Assembly (NCBI RefSeq): GCF_000005505.3 | Contig: NC_016131.3 | Coordinates: 50,267,355-50,331,354, forward strand | Direction: 5' to 3' | Origin: Brachypodium distachyon | Lineage: Eukaryota; Streptophyta; Magnoliopsida; Poales; Poaceae | DNA length: 64,000 nucleotides | Part shown: positions 31,508 to 43,380 of the stretch, piece by piece | How the letters are laid out: each line of letters starts with the position of its first letter | How positions within the stretch are numbered: the stretch's first letter is position 1 | The notes under the pieces: model-generated | Told to the model about the DNA's origin: nothing | Seen by the model: only the letters and a program-made list of their open reading frames with translations | Database searches by the model: none | Made by a program: the position numbers and the translations under genes

Positions 31508-34500
31508 ATGAGTAGCTCCGCTGGCGGCTCCGGACGCTCGACGCGGAGCGGGACGCCGCTGGACGCCCCGGCCGTCGGATCGGGATTCGGCGGCACTGCC
31601 TTGCCACCGAGCCCGCAGCCGCCGCCCCCACCGCGCCTGCCACGGCCGCCCCCGCCGACCCCGCCACCACCACGGCGCCCTCCTCCGCCGACCCTGCCCC
31701 CACCGCGCCCGCCGCGGACGCCACCACCACGGCCACCGCGACCCCCGTGACCGCCGACGCCACCACCACGGCGGCCGTCCCCGCCGCCGACACCACCACC
31801 GCAGCCATCCCCGCCGCCGTCACCGCCCCTGCCCAGGTAAGAGTTAGGGTTAGGGTTCAATTTTCTGTTAAATGGGTTCAATTTCATGAATTTGCTGTTG
31901 TTTAGTGTCAAATTATGGTTCAATTTGAAGAATTTGGTGTTAAATTGGTTTAATTAGATCAATTTGCTGATGTTTAGTGGTAAAATATGGTTCAATTTGA
32001 TCAAATTGCTGCTGCTTAGTGTCAAATTATGGTTTAATTTGATTAATTTGCTGCTAGTTATTGATTTGTTTGATGAAATATTGTCGTAGCCCGGGGCTTA
32101 GACACCGGGGATGCTAGGCACCCCCTTTTAGGTTCGGCAGTGGGTGTTGGGTATCGCTCCGGCGATCACCGGCGAGGCCAATGACGAGCGTTGCAATGCA
32201 CAAGTCGGTTTACCTAGGTTCGAGCCACCCGGAGGTGTAAAACCCTACGTCCTGCTTCTGAGTGTGTATTAACCAATGAACAAGTGTTTACAGGTTGTCG
32301 GGGGAGTACCTGGGCGCTCTCTTCCTTTTTGCTCAGTGGCTACTTGCTACTTCTGGACTAAATCTCTAGGGATCGTAACCTCAGCTCGAGTCTAACCTTA
32401 GGAAAATCCGGACCGAACCCTTTTACCGGTGACTCTGGTCCTCTTTTTATACTCAAGGGGATACCACAGGTGCCTTGGTCTACATGGGGACGCGCCTCAG
32501 GACACGCGCCGAACGAAGACCCAAGACAGCTTGCCTTTGCTGTGCTGGCATGCATGCACGGTAAAACGCACTGTAGCTAGGGCCATACGTACTCTAGATT
32601 CACTGCGGGCTACACACTGTAGGTTGACTAAACAGGAAATCACCACCCTGTCGGAGCATTTAATGCTCGGCTTGTGCCACACTCCACGCTCCGACCAGCC
32701 CTGTAGAAAAAGAGCCTGCTGGGCGGCCACGTGGCGCCGATACTCTGCCTGCATTGGGCACTGGCCCTGTTGTAAGCGCCTGCGCCAGGGATCACCTTCC
32801 CCGGCAAGTGAGCTTCCCGGGGGGCGTCCTGACGAGGATTCACGTTGTCATCTGAGGTAACCCCCGCAGCCCGGCTAGTCCTGCTCCACGGCAACCCCCT
32901 TTCCAGGCTCTTGCCGGGCTGGTAGCTTCCCGGGCAGCTCGCACTGTGCTGCCCATGGTGCCGTCCTTGCGGGGAGCGAGCGAGGCGACCCACGCGTTGA
33001 GCAACGGTGGTACCCCGGGTGCTACTAGTGGGACAAATATGATTGAATGTGATCCCGACCATCGTGTCGGTTGATATGAGAAATGTGGGCCCGGCCATCG
33101 TGCCGGGTCATTGAGAAGGGTCCGGCCATCGTGCCGAGGGGGTATATGTGGGTGGGAGTTTTTTTTATGCAGGTATAAAATTTGGGTAGACTCATTTGTT
33201 GTTTTACAGCAATGGTCATGCTGAAATTTTCTTGTTTTACAACATAGGTCATGCCGAATTTTTCCGTTTTTTTTAAATTACTTTTATAATTGTTGGATAG
33301 GAACCTCAGGTTCGCGTTGAAGAGGTGCCTGAGCAGCCACCGGGTGTGGAGTGAGAAGTCGAAGAAAAAGCGGGGGCATCTTCCTCGGGCTTGGAAATTG
33401 CCATGAACGATGGCTTCGAGCATGGCGAAGAAGGAGCCGAGGAGCAGCTGTTCCTTGAAGGAGCCGAGGAGCAGCTGCTCCTTGAAGGAGCAGCTAACGA
33501 GAAAGAAGCCCAGGGTGCGACATCTCAAGCTACGGAGTCGACTACTCAGTCGAAATCCAAGCGGGGGGCGAACAAGGTGCCGACGGAGTCGGCAGGGTTG
33601 TCACCAAACTAAATAAAGAAAGCTACCCGGAGGAACCGGTGGAGGCTACAGAAAGATTCTCGAACACATGCAACACCATCGTACGGGTACGCGCTCGGAT
33701 CTATCAAAGATGGAGCGACATCCCGGAAGATGTGAAGCAGGACTGTTACGAGGCGGCATGGAAGTGGTTCGTGCCTCCCAATGATGAGATCAGGAGACGG
33801 TTGGAGTGGCGGATGCACCAAGTCACGAGGAAGGGCCAGACCACGTGGCAATATAACTGTAGGAAGCTCATCGGCAAAGACTGGAAGACAGTGGTTAACA
33901 AGCACTGGAAGGGGATCTCGGAGGAGGACTGGGAGAGGTTCAATGTGTGGGTCAGGTCAGATGAATTCAAGGCCAGCCAAAAAAAGGTACAAGGAGCTTC
34001 GTGAGAAAAGGCCCTTCGACCACCGCCTCGGCAGTCGTGGACGCCCCGGAAAGGAGAAGGTGTGGGCGAAGGAGGACGCCGCATTGGACCAAGCCGGTAT
34101 ACAGCCGAGGGTCCCAACTTTGCTTCGCGGTGAGCGCTCCAGCAGATGGCTACGGTCCTCCATGACCGCAAATCAGTGGGCGGGCCTGGAGCCTATCGTC
34201 AGAGAAGCAAGAGGCTGCACTCGTAAGGCCTCGTCCTGACATCTTTTTTTATCAGTTGGGCTTCTTATACTCACATATAAGATTAACACCAAGCATTTAT
34301 TTTTTGTATACAGGGTGCAATGGCAGAGTGGGAGTCGGATGGCTCCCACTCGTCTATCAACCAACAGTGGGATGATGCCATCAGCTATGCTCTGCAACGA
34401 AATGAGCACGGGGGCCATATGCGAGGTGTCGGTTCCGGGCCCTTTCGCAGGCAGATGGCGAAAGAGCAAGGTTCCCGCAAACGCAAAAGGGCGTCCAGCA

Positions 34501-35550
34501 AAGAACAGAGCTCGAAGGAATTAGATGAGAAGATCCGGGTGTTGGCGAGGGAGGAGCTCAGGAAGCTCATGCGGCATGCAAGGGACCAGCGTGACGTCGA
34601 CAACTTCATTGATCACGGTGTTTTCCCGCCGTCGCCAATCCAACCAACCCCACCCACACCGGATCCGTCCCCGCTACCCAATAAGAGCACCTCATGCTCC
34701 AGCACCGAGTGCCAGCTTGACCCGCTTGGGCCACCCGACAAGAACCTCACGGTAAGCATCTTCCCGCGCTACGAAAAATAGTGAAATACCACTATCAGGC
34801 TTCAATCTATTAATGATGTTGCCATGTTTATCATGCGCAGAAGGGCGTCAAATGCCGGCTACACATGCCGACGGTGGGGAATCCTCTGGGCGCGTGCGGG
34901 TTGCTGATGCCGCGTACGGCCGTGGTGCACCACGTGACCCTGCGAGACGACATGGTCAGGGTGCAGGTGGACTCCGTGCTCAAGGGCTTCGAGGACGAAC
35001 CAGTCCCTTATCCTCCGCACGAAGAGGCGACGACCCTAAGGGATTGCGTCAACTTCTACCTCATCAAGCCTAGGAGGTTGGCGGTCCTTGCTACGGATCC
35101 TTCTCCATCTCCGTCGCCCCGCCTCGGTCCGTCTCCACCCGCCCGGCGCCTGACGTCTCCGTCGCCGCTTGGCGCCTCACCCGGTCCTTTGGACTACGAG
35201 CGCGTGGAACGAGACTTCTCACCTGCGGCGGAGTGCAGCGACGACAATGCAGGCCAAAATCCTCCGTCGCCGCCCAAACCCGAAGCCATCCACACCAAGA
35301 CCCGTCCCTCGGAGAGCCGCAGCACAATCGGCCCCGTTGGAGCCCCGTCCAAGTGTCCCATCTGGGATGCAGGTCCCCCATAAACCGGACAGTTCCGATT
35401 TCCTGAGACGCAGGAAAAACAAGAGGGGGACAGGCGGCAAGGCAAGCAAGGGCTCCTCCAAGGAGGGCAAAGAGTCGTCTTCTACGGGAAGAAAACCAAA
35501 GACTGCGCCGCAGATAGAAGGGATTTGGGAAGATGCCCACCCACCCCCGT
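31508..35550 (+). pseudogene. CACTA second gene, Transposase_24-like part
   Basis: Begins MSSSAGGSGRSTRSGTPLDA with a proline-rich run; a frameshift stops it at 31750 although coding-like sequence continues to a donor at 31837 (CCCAG|GTAAGA). The intron holds a solo LTR. From 33301 the next exon has a stop at about 33352, a duplicated acidic block (EEGAEEQLFLEG, EGAEEQLLLEG) and a stop before 33612. 33639-34240 resembles the plant Ptta/En-Spm transposase family (YNCRKLIGKDWKTVVNKHWK, RYKELREKRPFDHRLGSRGR) with a frameshift near 33985. Later exons 34320-34781, 34861-35383 and 35404-35561 are low-complexity and also frameshifted. Confidence 0.7.
32082..33035. mobile_element. Solo LTR, 954 bp, inside the CACTA gene intron
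   Basis: Starts TGTCGTAGCCCGGGGC and ends CTAGTGGGACA, flanked by perfect AATAT (32077-32081, 33036-33040). Same family as the LTR at 7455-8350. It inserted after the CACTA element was in place or while it resided elsewhere. Confidence 0.9.
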
Positions 35551-36660
35551 GTTGGAGATAGATGGCCTGATGGATCTTATTTCGTGGACAGGCGGTTCTC
35601 CCAATTTTTGTTGTTCCATCCCGGACAACCGATGGTGTCCCAGGATGACCTGTATCGCCTGCCATGGGAGATGCAAGAGCTGCATGAAAAGTACATGAAT
35701 GTGGCATCATCAGGCGCAGATCTAACAAATCTAGAAATTAGGGTTCGAGTGCCAAAGCATTATGGCTTCTTCCACTCCAATACGGGGGAAATCCAGAGGA
35801 AAAACGACATTACCTTCGGCGTTGACTTTCTCGCCTTGTTTCACCTCTTCAACCGCAAGTGCCTCGATAATGCCATATTAAGACTGTGGTGTGTACACTA
35901 CACGAGGGAGGGCTATATGGTGAATCAATATGGGATGACCGTCGCCGACCCCCTTCTCTTCAACGCCACTTTGCTTGGTCCAGACCCATTGTTGACCGAA
36001 AGTAGAAGGTTGGCGATTGAATACCTCACTCAATTCATGTTGAAGCACCAAGACCGCCGTTTTGTATTGATATTGTACCATCTATAATAAGTTGTTTTCA
36101 ATTCGCGTGAATACATACATCTTTTTCCGTTAGAAGACTTGCTTGTTATACTATTTGGCTAATACAATGTGCGTCCTTTTGTGGAACAGCGGCCATTGGA
36201 TGACAATCGCCATCTGCCTTGATATGGGAGGGGTCACATATTTTGATCCACTGCGACGCAAGGGGAATGAACCACAACGCGACTTTGAGCCGATCAAATA
36301 TGTCATCGACGCAGCCTATCGCGACGCGGTGAAATGGTATGCGATGCCTAGCTTCAGCTGCAATCGTGACACTCCCCACAGGCACACTTTCAACTTCCCC
36401 TGCGAGCAACAGCCTGAAGGATCCGTCTACTATGGTTACTACTGCGCGCACAGTATTCAGCAGATGATCAACGACTTCCAGCCGAAGGGGAAGAAGACCT
36501 TCGAAGAAGTGAGGAATTGGTTTCTGTCCAACGCCGAGTTAGTGCACAACTCAGAAATTCTTGTGTACGAGATCTAGAAGGACATCGGCGAAATACTCAA
36601 CAAGGAGGTTCTCAAATCTTGCGGGGATTACTACGGCGGCGGGATTGTCACCAAAAGTGG
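35533..36660 (+). pseudogene. CACTA second gene, Ulp1-like C48 peptidase part
   Basis: 35533-36087 (184 codons, DRRFSQFLLFHPGQPMVSQD) and 36143-36577 (144 codons) give the 3' portion. The second frame has a C48/Ulp1-type arrangement: GHWMTIAICLDM with the His, VTYFDPLRRKG with the Asp, and YYGYYCAHSIQQM with the Cys, in the order His-Asp-Cys. Such deSUMOylase-like domains are common passengers in grass CACTA and Mutator-like elements. Upstream frameshifts make a full product unlikely. Confidence 0.7.
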
Positions 36661-37214
36661 CTAAATTGTGTGGAACACTTTTATTTGTGGCTCAATCTTT
36701 CAAACACTTTATATACATGCATGTGACTTGAATGTTTAACTCGTGTGAAACTTTGTAATATATTTGCTGCTATTCTATTTCTTTGGTGTTGTATACCGTG
36801 CTGCTGTATTCTTGCTATTTCTGTGCTACATGAATATTTATTTCTATAAATAATTCATTTATTTTTTCGGAAAAAACAGTACTAGTGGCGGTTATACACC
36901 ACCGCCACTGGAAAAGGTTCCAGTGGCGGTGGCAAAAGACTCCTACTAGAAATTTCCAGTGGCGGGTAATTTGCCCACCACTGATGTACTCCACGCACTT
37001 TTCGGGTGGTGCCGAAGAGATTTATAGTGGCGGTTTGTAGGTCTTCGGTGGCGGGTATTTTACCCGTCATTGGTGATCTCGGTGCAGCAGTGGCGGGTAT
37101 TTTACCCGTCACCGGTGCTAAAACCTCAAGTGACGCAGAGTTGGTAGCGGACGTGATCACCGCCACCAACCTATTTTTTGACCGCCACGGGAGGAATTTT
37201 CTAGAGCAGTGATA

Positions 37215-37444
37215 CATGTAAGATTGCTACGGCCAGCTAGTCCAGGTTGACGTACGATGGCAATTTGGCAGCTGCAAAATTAATGCAGAAACAGTAACGA
37301 TCACCCTCAACAACCCTTGGACCATGCACGTACCACCTTGTGTTGTGCAAATAAATACTACACCGTGGGGATCGAATGTGACAAAACATGCATTGCACGA
37401 TTCCAACTTCAACCGATCGATTAACAGTACTCTCTTCAGACAAC
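37215..37444. other. PHAS-unit remnant after the CACTA
   Basis: GCTAC then CCAGGTTGACGTACGATGGCAATTTGG and ATGCAGAAACAGTAACGATCACC match the unit tails at 6760-6800 and 15700-15760, and CAACAACCCTTGGACCATG matches 7083-7100. This is therefore the continuation of locus 8, split from it by the 11.5-kb CACTA. Confidence 0.55.
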
Positions 37445-38715
37445 TTGAAACGATTACACAATTATTTGACCAAGGACGCATATCGCGTCCTTTATTTTAT
37501 TTTATTTTTTATTAAATCCCACGACTTTATTACGAACCATGGTATGCATGCACATATATATGACCAATGTCAAGGTACTAATCCTACTTGCACACGGACA
37601 CAGATCCTAAACTCAGAAGAACACAAGCAACACGTAGGAACTTCAAACCTAGTACTATTCGGACACCACCATGTGAACTAAACATGGTACTCCTACCTAG
37701 ACTCAAACTCAAGATTACTCCTAACAATCTCCACCTAATCTTGAAGTTGATGTCTTCAGCGCTCTCCCTGATCTTGGCTCTCTTTATCTTCATGACTCGT
37801 CGACTCAACTCAATGCATGATCCGGACTACCAGCCTACGCGGACACATCTCGCGTGCTACATGCAGATTAGACACGCCATTAATCTCACGCAGGAACTCA
37901 ACTAAACTAGTCATGGTCCCACTACACGCCGAACTTGATCTTCTCGCCGAGACACGCAGATGACCACATGCCACCTCGTCTGCATGCACGTCGATCTCTT
38001 GCTCCGATGACACACCATACCGGACAACTTTCGACCGTGACGCACTTCCGCTGCAACAGAGCCTCACACCGACGAGCACTTGGACACAACCACGACTCAC
38101 GGACGCTGATGCTAAAACACATAACTCCTCACGAGCTTGCCGACAACAGTTTGCCCTGATGCCGACTACTTTCCGGCGATCAGTATTATGATCTCCCGTT
38201 ACTGAAAGATCGGCCCACCTCGATGACAACTCGATCCAATCCACTCCATGCTACTTCGTTGCACAACCGCAGATCGTCATCCTGATCAACGGACGCCGCT
38301 TCGCCACCGTTGCCCGCCCCGAGACGCTAGCACATCGCCTCCCCGGGGCAAGCGCGTCTTCAAATCTTGGACCTCGCTCTGATACCAAATGTTGGGTTTG
38401 CCCAAAGATCAAGACATGAAGACGCATACGCAGAAACGGTCACACAATTATTTGGCCAAGGACGCGTATCGTGCTTTTTATTTTCTTTTTATTTCTTTCT
38501 CAAATCCCATGACCTTATTACAAGTCACGGTATGCATGTACATATATAGGACCAATACCAAGCTACTAGTCGTAGTTGCACACGGACACAAATCCTAAAC
38601 TCAAAAGAATACAAGCAACACGTAGGAACTTCAAACCTAGTACTATTCGGACACCACCACGTGAACTAACACATGGTACTCCTGCCTAGACTCAAACTCA
38701 AGATTACTTCTAACA
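37445..38715 (-). mobile_element. Short non-autonomous LTR retroelement (TRIM-like)
   Basis: Two LTR copies, about 37445-37726 and 38390-38715, share long blocks (ACACGTAGGAACTTCAAACC, ACTCAAACTCAAGATTAC). A primer-binding site TGGTATCAGAGC lies on the minus strand next to the right LTR, and a purine tract (complement GGTGGAGAT) adjoins the left one, so transcription is leftward. The interior is only 663 bp and lacks gag-pol; a 144-codon minus frame (37810-38244) is unrecognised. The outer part of the left LTR is truncated. The solo LTR at 3670 belongs to the same family. Confidence 0.8.
38376..38387 (-). other. Primer-binding site for initiator tRNA-Met
   Basis: The minus-strand sequence TGGTATCAGAGC is the standard plant LTR-element complement to the 3' end of initiator methionine tRNA, three bases inside the LTR boundary. 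It fixes the element's orientation. Confidence 0.85.
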
Positions 38716-38792
38716 TCTCCGTCCCAAATTAAGTGACGTGGATCCTATAAGAGTCTATTCAATTTCATGTCACCTATTTTGGGACGGAGGGA
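38716..38792. mobile_element. Small Stowaway-like MITE
   Basis: TCTCCGTCCCAAATTAAGTG and TATTTTGGGACGGAGGGAG are inverted ends; about 77 bp, directly abutting the LTR element. The right side has TA; the left boundary is blurred by the LTR end. Confidence 0.65.
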
Positions 38793-38799
38793 GTACTCC

Positions 38800-39880
38800 A
38801 TATGTAGCTACAAACTTTCATTAGCTAGCGGCACTCTTTGCAGCTGCTTGCCGCAGCTGAGAATGTAGGAAAGAAGAAGAAAAGCTCTTGCATTATTGGC
38901 GGCATGGAGAGACAAGAGAAGAACAAAACTAAGAACAATTGGGCAAAGCATTTGGGAATAAGAGACACCAGGAACAGGAAGACCGCTGCTCTGATAAAGC
39001 ACGCACCTAGGCCAACGCATCGATGTGATATATTAGTTTAGTGCTTTCTTGTTCAAGGTTGTGAAACCAAGGCAGAAGTGCTGTGTCATGTGACTCATGT
39101 CGAAATCTGGCTTGTTGCCATTGTGTCTTCACGACCACTCCCTTTGATCACATTGCTTGATGAGTTGGTACTTGCAGTGCAGCTTCCCTTTTGCAGCCCT
39201 TCTCAACATATATACAAGCTTAAAACACATTGGTTAATGCTGATTGGCACCGCAGCCTAAAGCGAGAAAGATGTCTAGAGTAACTCGACGGCACCTCGCG
39301 AAGGCACCTGGTTGACGAACACAGATGGAGGCGGACGAGAGCGGCAGTGGTGATAAACAACCAAATTAAAGAAGAAAAAGCAAAACCAAATGAGAAAACC
39401 ACTAAATTAATTATATACACTAATCAACGGTACATCAAGAATATCAAGACCAGGAGGTTTCCTCAAAAAAAAAAAATCAAGACCAGGAGGCCGGTGCTGC
39501 TAAATTAGGACCGACACTAGTGTTCATGGGTGCAGGCAGCGTTGGCAGCGCCTGCCGTCATAGAGAACCAACAATCTCTCCAACGGCTATCTCGACTCCG
39601 TCCCAAAAAATTCCGTAAATACGAGATTTGCGACCCCGATTTCTATTCTCGGGGTGAGTTATATTTTACCTGTGTGACTTGGTACTTTCATCTTCTCATG
39701 CACGTACACTCGATGAAGCGGTAGCAGGAGGTACCAAGTGACGGTGGCAGCTAAGATAGACATGCAATGATGGTGGAGGTACTTTTCAGTTATGGTCGAA
39801 TCGCTCAAATTAAATTGATACAAAGATAAATGTTTCAACCACCCAACTTGTATGACCATATATCGACAGATATATACATA
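38800..39880 (+). ncRNA. Candidate 21-PHAS locus 9 (miR2118 site 38953-38974)
   Basis: Site 38953-38974 contains TGGGAATAAGAGACACCAGG then AA; predicted cut 38964|38965. The purine tract GACAAGAGAAGAACAAAAC precedes it, like the GAAAGACAGAAAGAA tract before right-group sites. Downstream to about 39880 is non-coding, with an A-run at 39465-39476. Confidence 0.6.
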
Positions 39881-39975
39881 TACTTTTTCCGTCTAACAAA
39901 AGATGTCTCAAATTTGTTAAAATTTGGATATATCTAGACATAACTTAATGTATAAATGCATTTAAATTTGATCAA
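39880..39975. mobile_element. Partial Stowaway MITE
   Basis: CTTTTTCCGTCTAACAAAAGATGTCTCAAATTTG is a Stowaway left end; the matching right end is absent and PHAS-type promoter sequence follows. Confidence 0.55.
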
Positions 39976-40470
39976 AGTTGAAGCATTCTTTGTTGAAGGA
40001 GTATGTATACCACCACCGCTCAAGTGTGTGTTCGATCTCTCCATGCTCGATGAGTTACTTAGCCTCAACGTGTTCTATTATTTCTATGTATCCTACACCA
40101 ATTGCAAGGAAAACGAAATGCAAGGCAAAGAAAGAAAAGAGAGGAATGTACGCATGGGAGTAGGAGACATCGGTAATGAAACGCTTAGCAGATAGAAAGG
40201 ATTGTGTAGTCGAAGCACTACTTTCCTTTCGAGGTAGCAACATCGAAGCTTGTACACTCTAGGTAGCAGCGAGTTCCCCAGACCTAGATCGTACCCCTGC
40301 CTATTGCTCCAAACCTGTCAGGCGTGTTCCCCTCTACATATCTCTGCCCGGAGCTCCACTTCACACTCCTCCTCAAGCTCTTCGTGGTATGCTGACCTCG
40401 CCTTGGACTGCATGTGGTCGGGGGCTCGCAAACATGTAGGCCAAGTGGTAGAGTAGCACCGGCGAGGAAG
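39976..40470 (+). ncRNA. Candidate 21-PHAS locus 10 (miR2118 site 40155-40176)
   Basis: Site 40155-40176 contains GGGAGTAGGAGACATCGGTA; predicted cut 40166|40167. It has the right-group architecture: GTATGTATACCACCACCG about 140 nt upstream, CTCCATGCTCGATGAGTTAC, AAGGCAAAGAAAGAAAAGAG, then the site followed by ACGCTTAGCAGATAG, which is shared with 52467 and 56087. Confidence 0.75.
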
Positions 40471-40479
40471 AGCGTTTGG

Positions 40480-40850
40480 TGGTAGCATTTTTGGCTCCCG
40501 GGCTACATGGAGCCCTTTATTTTGGAAGAAGACGAATGATATTTCAAAGTTTCAGAAAAAATCTAAAAAATTTCTAGTGTAAGTATAGATGTTCTAGATA
40601 CGTGTGCATTTCATCAAAAGATATATTGATTTGTAATCTGTGTAAAAATCATAAATCTTTAGATCTAAGATAATAAAGTTTTGATCCATTTGAAACATTT
40701 TTTATTTTTCCAAATTACAAATTAACTTATTTTCTTGCCAAAGATTTATATATACGTAGAATACATCTGTATTTACACTGAATATAATTTTGGGAATTTG
40801 AATTTGATTTTCGTTTTTCAAAAATAAAGGGTGGCAAGGGTGTAACAATT
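40480..40850. mobile_element. Foldback (long inverted repeat) element
   Basis: The left arm (GGAGCCCTTTATTTTGGAAG to AAGTATAGATGTTCTAGATACG) pairs imperfectly with the right arm (TACGTAGAATACATCTGTATTTACAC to AAAATAAAGGGTGG). AT-rich and non-coding; target duplication not resolved. Confidence 0.5.
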
Positions 40851-41229
40851 TGTTTTACGTTTCAATTTTTGGCACTTGCTGCAGGTGGAGGAAGCTAATG
40901 GATAAAAAAAAATCTAACTTCTAATAAGCCTGAACTAATATGAGATGGGTAAAATTATTTTATTGGCACTGAGTGGGTCGTGGCGGGGGGCTAGGTAGTT
41001 ATATTCCTTCTTACCTAAATTATTTTATTGGCAATGGGTCTTTCCGACTCGGTCATAGTTACATTGTAATTACATAAATATAAAAAATAATTACGCTAGC
41101 TAAAAAATGTCTGTCCTGCAAATTGATTACCCTTAAAAAGTACAAATTAACTAATGGCTCATCCTTCTTTGTTTGTTCCTAGTAGGCCCATTGTCATTCT
41201 CGTCCTCGATCGTCGCACACCCCACCTCA
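40851..41229. other. AT-rich gene-free stretch
   Basis: Contains two copies of ATTATTTTATTGGCA-type sequence (about 40950 and 41020). Nothing else recognised. Confidence 0.4.
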
Positions 41230-42060
41230 TAGCGACACATTCGTACCACACATAAAGAAGTAAATTTTGTGTAGTTGGTGCAGGTTGCAGGACACATGCA
41301 CATGCTTAAATTACTGACGACATGAAATCGACGAAAATGAATTGCCTATATACAAACCTCCAATTGATATCGACATACTCGTGCATAAATATATATGTGC
41401 GTGTGTGCGCTAGCTCAACTCATGCATAGGTTGTTAGTCCATTCAGCATCTCCGCATATATTTTTATACAATACGTAATTAACATAAACCTGAGAGAAGA
41501 TGAACCGAAAATTATGAGCGAGAGTACGTAGGAATGCGAGATGTCGGAAAAAGACCAAAAAGTATTATACATAACCCTCCCCTCTTTTTTTTCATGGTAC
41601 TTAGAAAGCAAATTGCGGTGGGTGGATTCACCGTGGAGGCACCTAGGACACGTGCCCGAGCTCCCAGCCGTCTCTCTCCGTAGCTCCGACGAGCTGCTCC
41701 GGCTGATCGAAGGTTCAGAAACTGTGCGTGCCCCTGAAGACGAAGAGGTCGATCCTCTTTTCCGGGCCACACCATCTCTCCGGCTGGCTCCTCTTAATTT
41801 CCGAGTTGGGCCTGATTTTCCTAGGCCTGTTAACTGCGTAACTATGTCCAGCTCTCCCTCTCCCTTGGGCTTGGGCCTAATCCTCTCCTCTGGCGATCGA
41901 TCCGCCGGTCTATTCCCCCCGGCTCCTTCGTTTCCCACATAGAGGCTCTCTCGACGAGCTAGCTCATCGAATTTGGATTCCAGAAGGCCATTCTTTCTGT
42001 TATAAAATTATCTCAAGACAAATGTTTCCACCAACCACCACCACAGTACGCATTCAAGCT
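41230..42060 (+). ncRNA. Candidate 21-PHAS locus 11 (miR2118 site 41529-41550)
   Basis: Site 41529-41550 contains TAGGAATGCGAGATGTCGG then AAA; predicted cut 41540|41541. Its 5' end TAGGAATG matches the miR2118 complement exactly, while its 3' end follows the left-group form. Downstream is GC-rich with an open frame 41541-41942 that I do not recognise. It is the last site with the CGG-AAA ending. Confidence 0.65.
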
Positions 42061-42850
42061 GTATATGTTCTCACTTCTCACAATTCTTCATGAGTTACTG
42101 AGTTTTGGAGCCTTTGAATCTCTCCTGCGCACCAACTGTTGGCTATCAACAGAAATACATGAAATTAACAGACAAGGGAGGCTAGCTTGAGAATATGAGA
42201 CATCAGGAAAAGAACCTCTAGTGACAAATGAAAAGCCCGTGCTCTAGAGTTCTGTCGTCCTTCTGGAGCGCACTGGGTTGTTGTTCCGGCTCCACACGTA
42301 CGTCTTTGTCCACTTTAACATCGAATTTTCTGCAGCTTACACAGTAGATAGATATCCACAAAAATACATTCGGCCAAATCTGAGCTCTCGTGTATTTCTC
42401 TGGTTGCGATTCTCTTCTAGATTGCAAATTTGACATCTACTATGCAGCTACCCATGCTTCTAGTTCGTCTGATTTCCTTTCACGTGGATAATCCCAACTG
42501 GTAATAGATCGCATACAGCCGGTGGGATTGCATACGTGGATAATCCCAACTGGTAATGGTCTTTCTCCTGATCCCTCCCGTGGCCAATTGCAAGTTACTG
42601 AGTACTTGTGTGTGAACTGTGGATAAAACATCTTCAGTACTAGTTCCAACAGTCTGTCATCTAACTCACCGCAATTTATGGGCCGGGTTGATCTTCTTGC
42701 ACTATATACTTAATTAGTTGAACACATTCAAGGTTTTTTCAACTCGTAGAAAAAAATCCCGAATATTTACTGCCTGAAAATTTGAATGAAAATTTGGAAT
42801 TTGCTAGAATTTAAATAAAATTCTTGTATTCATAAAAATAATACCCAAAC
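42060..42850 (+). ncRNA. Candidate 21-PHAS locus 12 (miR2118 site 42188-42209)
   Basis: Site 42188-42209 contains GAGAATATGAGACATCAGGA; predicted cut 42199|42200. The leader TCTCCTGCGCACCAACTGTTGGC and AGAAATACATGAAATTAACA match locus 7 sequence at 18291-18340. A local repeat GTGGATAATCCCAACTGGTAAT occurs twice downstream (42484 and 42536). Confidence 0.7.
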
Positions 42851-42852
42851 TT

Positions 42853-43380
42853 GTACTCCCTCCATTTCATAATTTCACAATTCTTGTTGAAATATTACAT
42901 GTATGTAGACACTTTTTTAGAAATAGATACATCCATTTTTTTTGTCAAATTTGATGTATTTTCAAACAACTATATGATCACAGCTAGTTATATATCTACT
43001 TAATTGTATCCATCTAGAATAATTTCCCCCGTAAAGTGGAGGAATTGACCCGTTAATTTGCAAGCTGTGTTAGGATAACTAAAAAGGGTTCCATTTTTCA
43101 TTTTTCTGTACTTTAAAGTTAAATCATTAAAATTAAAATAACCAGCCCAAGAGCTCCTGAACTAATATAAAACATTAAAATTACCAGAAAATATGTGGAT
43201 TATGAATGAAATGGAAACCTTAGCTTGATTATATCAAGGTTATTTGGATCACCATGGGCTGACAATTGGGACGTCCACAACCATGCTTAATTGATCAAAT
43301 AGCCCACCTAGACGTGAGAAACTGATATGAGATGTACCGAGACCAGTTCTCCTACATGATTTTATTATCGTCTTTAATTA
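42853..43380. other. Partial Stowaway and gene-free sequence
   Basis: TACTCCCTCCATTTCATAATTTC onward (42855-42960) is a Stowaway left half with an internal ATTTCACAATTC variation and no right end. The remainder is AT-rich and non-coding. Confidence 0.5.

Larger units (their letters stand above)
25750..37211 (+). mobile_element. Large CACTA transposon, 11,462 bp, defective
   Basis: Left end CACTACTACAGAAAACC, right end TTTTCTAGAGCAGTG (inverse CACTGCTCTAGAAAA), with perfect target duplication ATA (25747-25749, 37212-37214). Both subterminal regions are dense in CACCAGTGGCGG / CCGCCACTGGTG repeats; more lie between the two genes (29810-30440, 31080-31280). It carries a TNP2-like gene and a Transposase_24/Ulp1-like gene, both on the plus strand and both broken, so it cannot be autonomous. 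A solo LTR sits inside the second gene. Confidence 0.95.

Noticed and set aside
31425..31923. Long minus-strand glycine-rich ORFs
   Set aside because: They mirror the proline-rich CCGCCACC repeats of the plus-strand CACTA gene.
38391..38600. The LTR pair at 37445-38715 as an autonomous Copia element
   Set aside because: The interior is 663 bp and lacks gag, protease, integrase, reverse transcriptase and RNase H.
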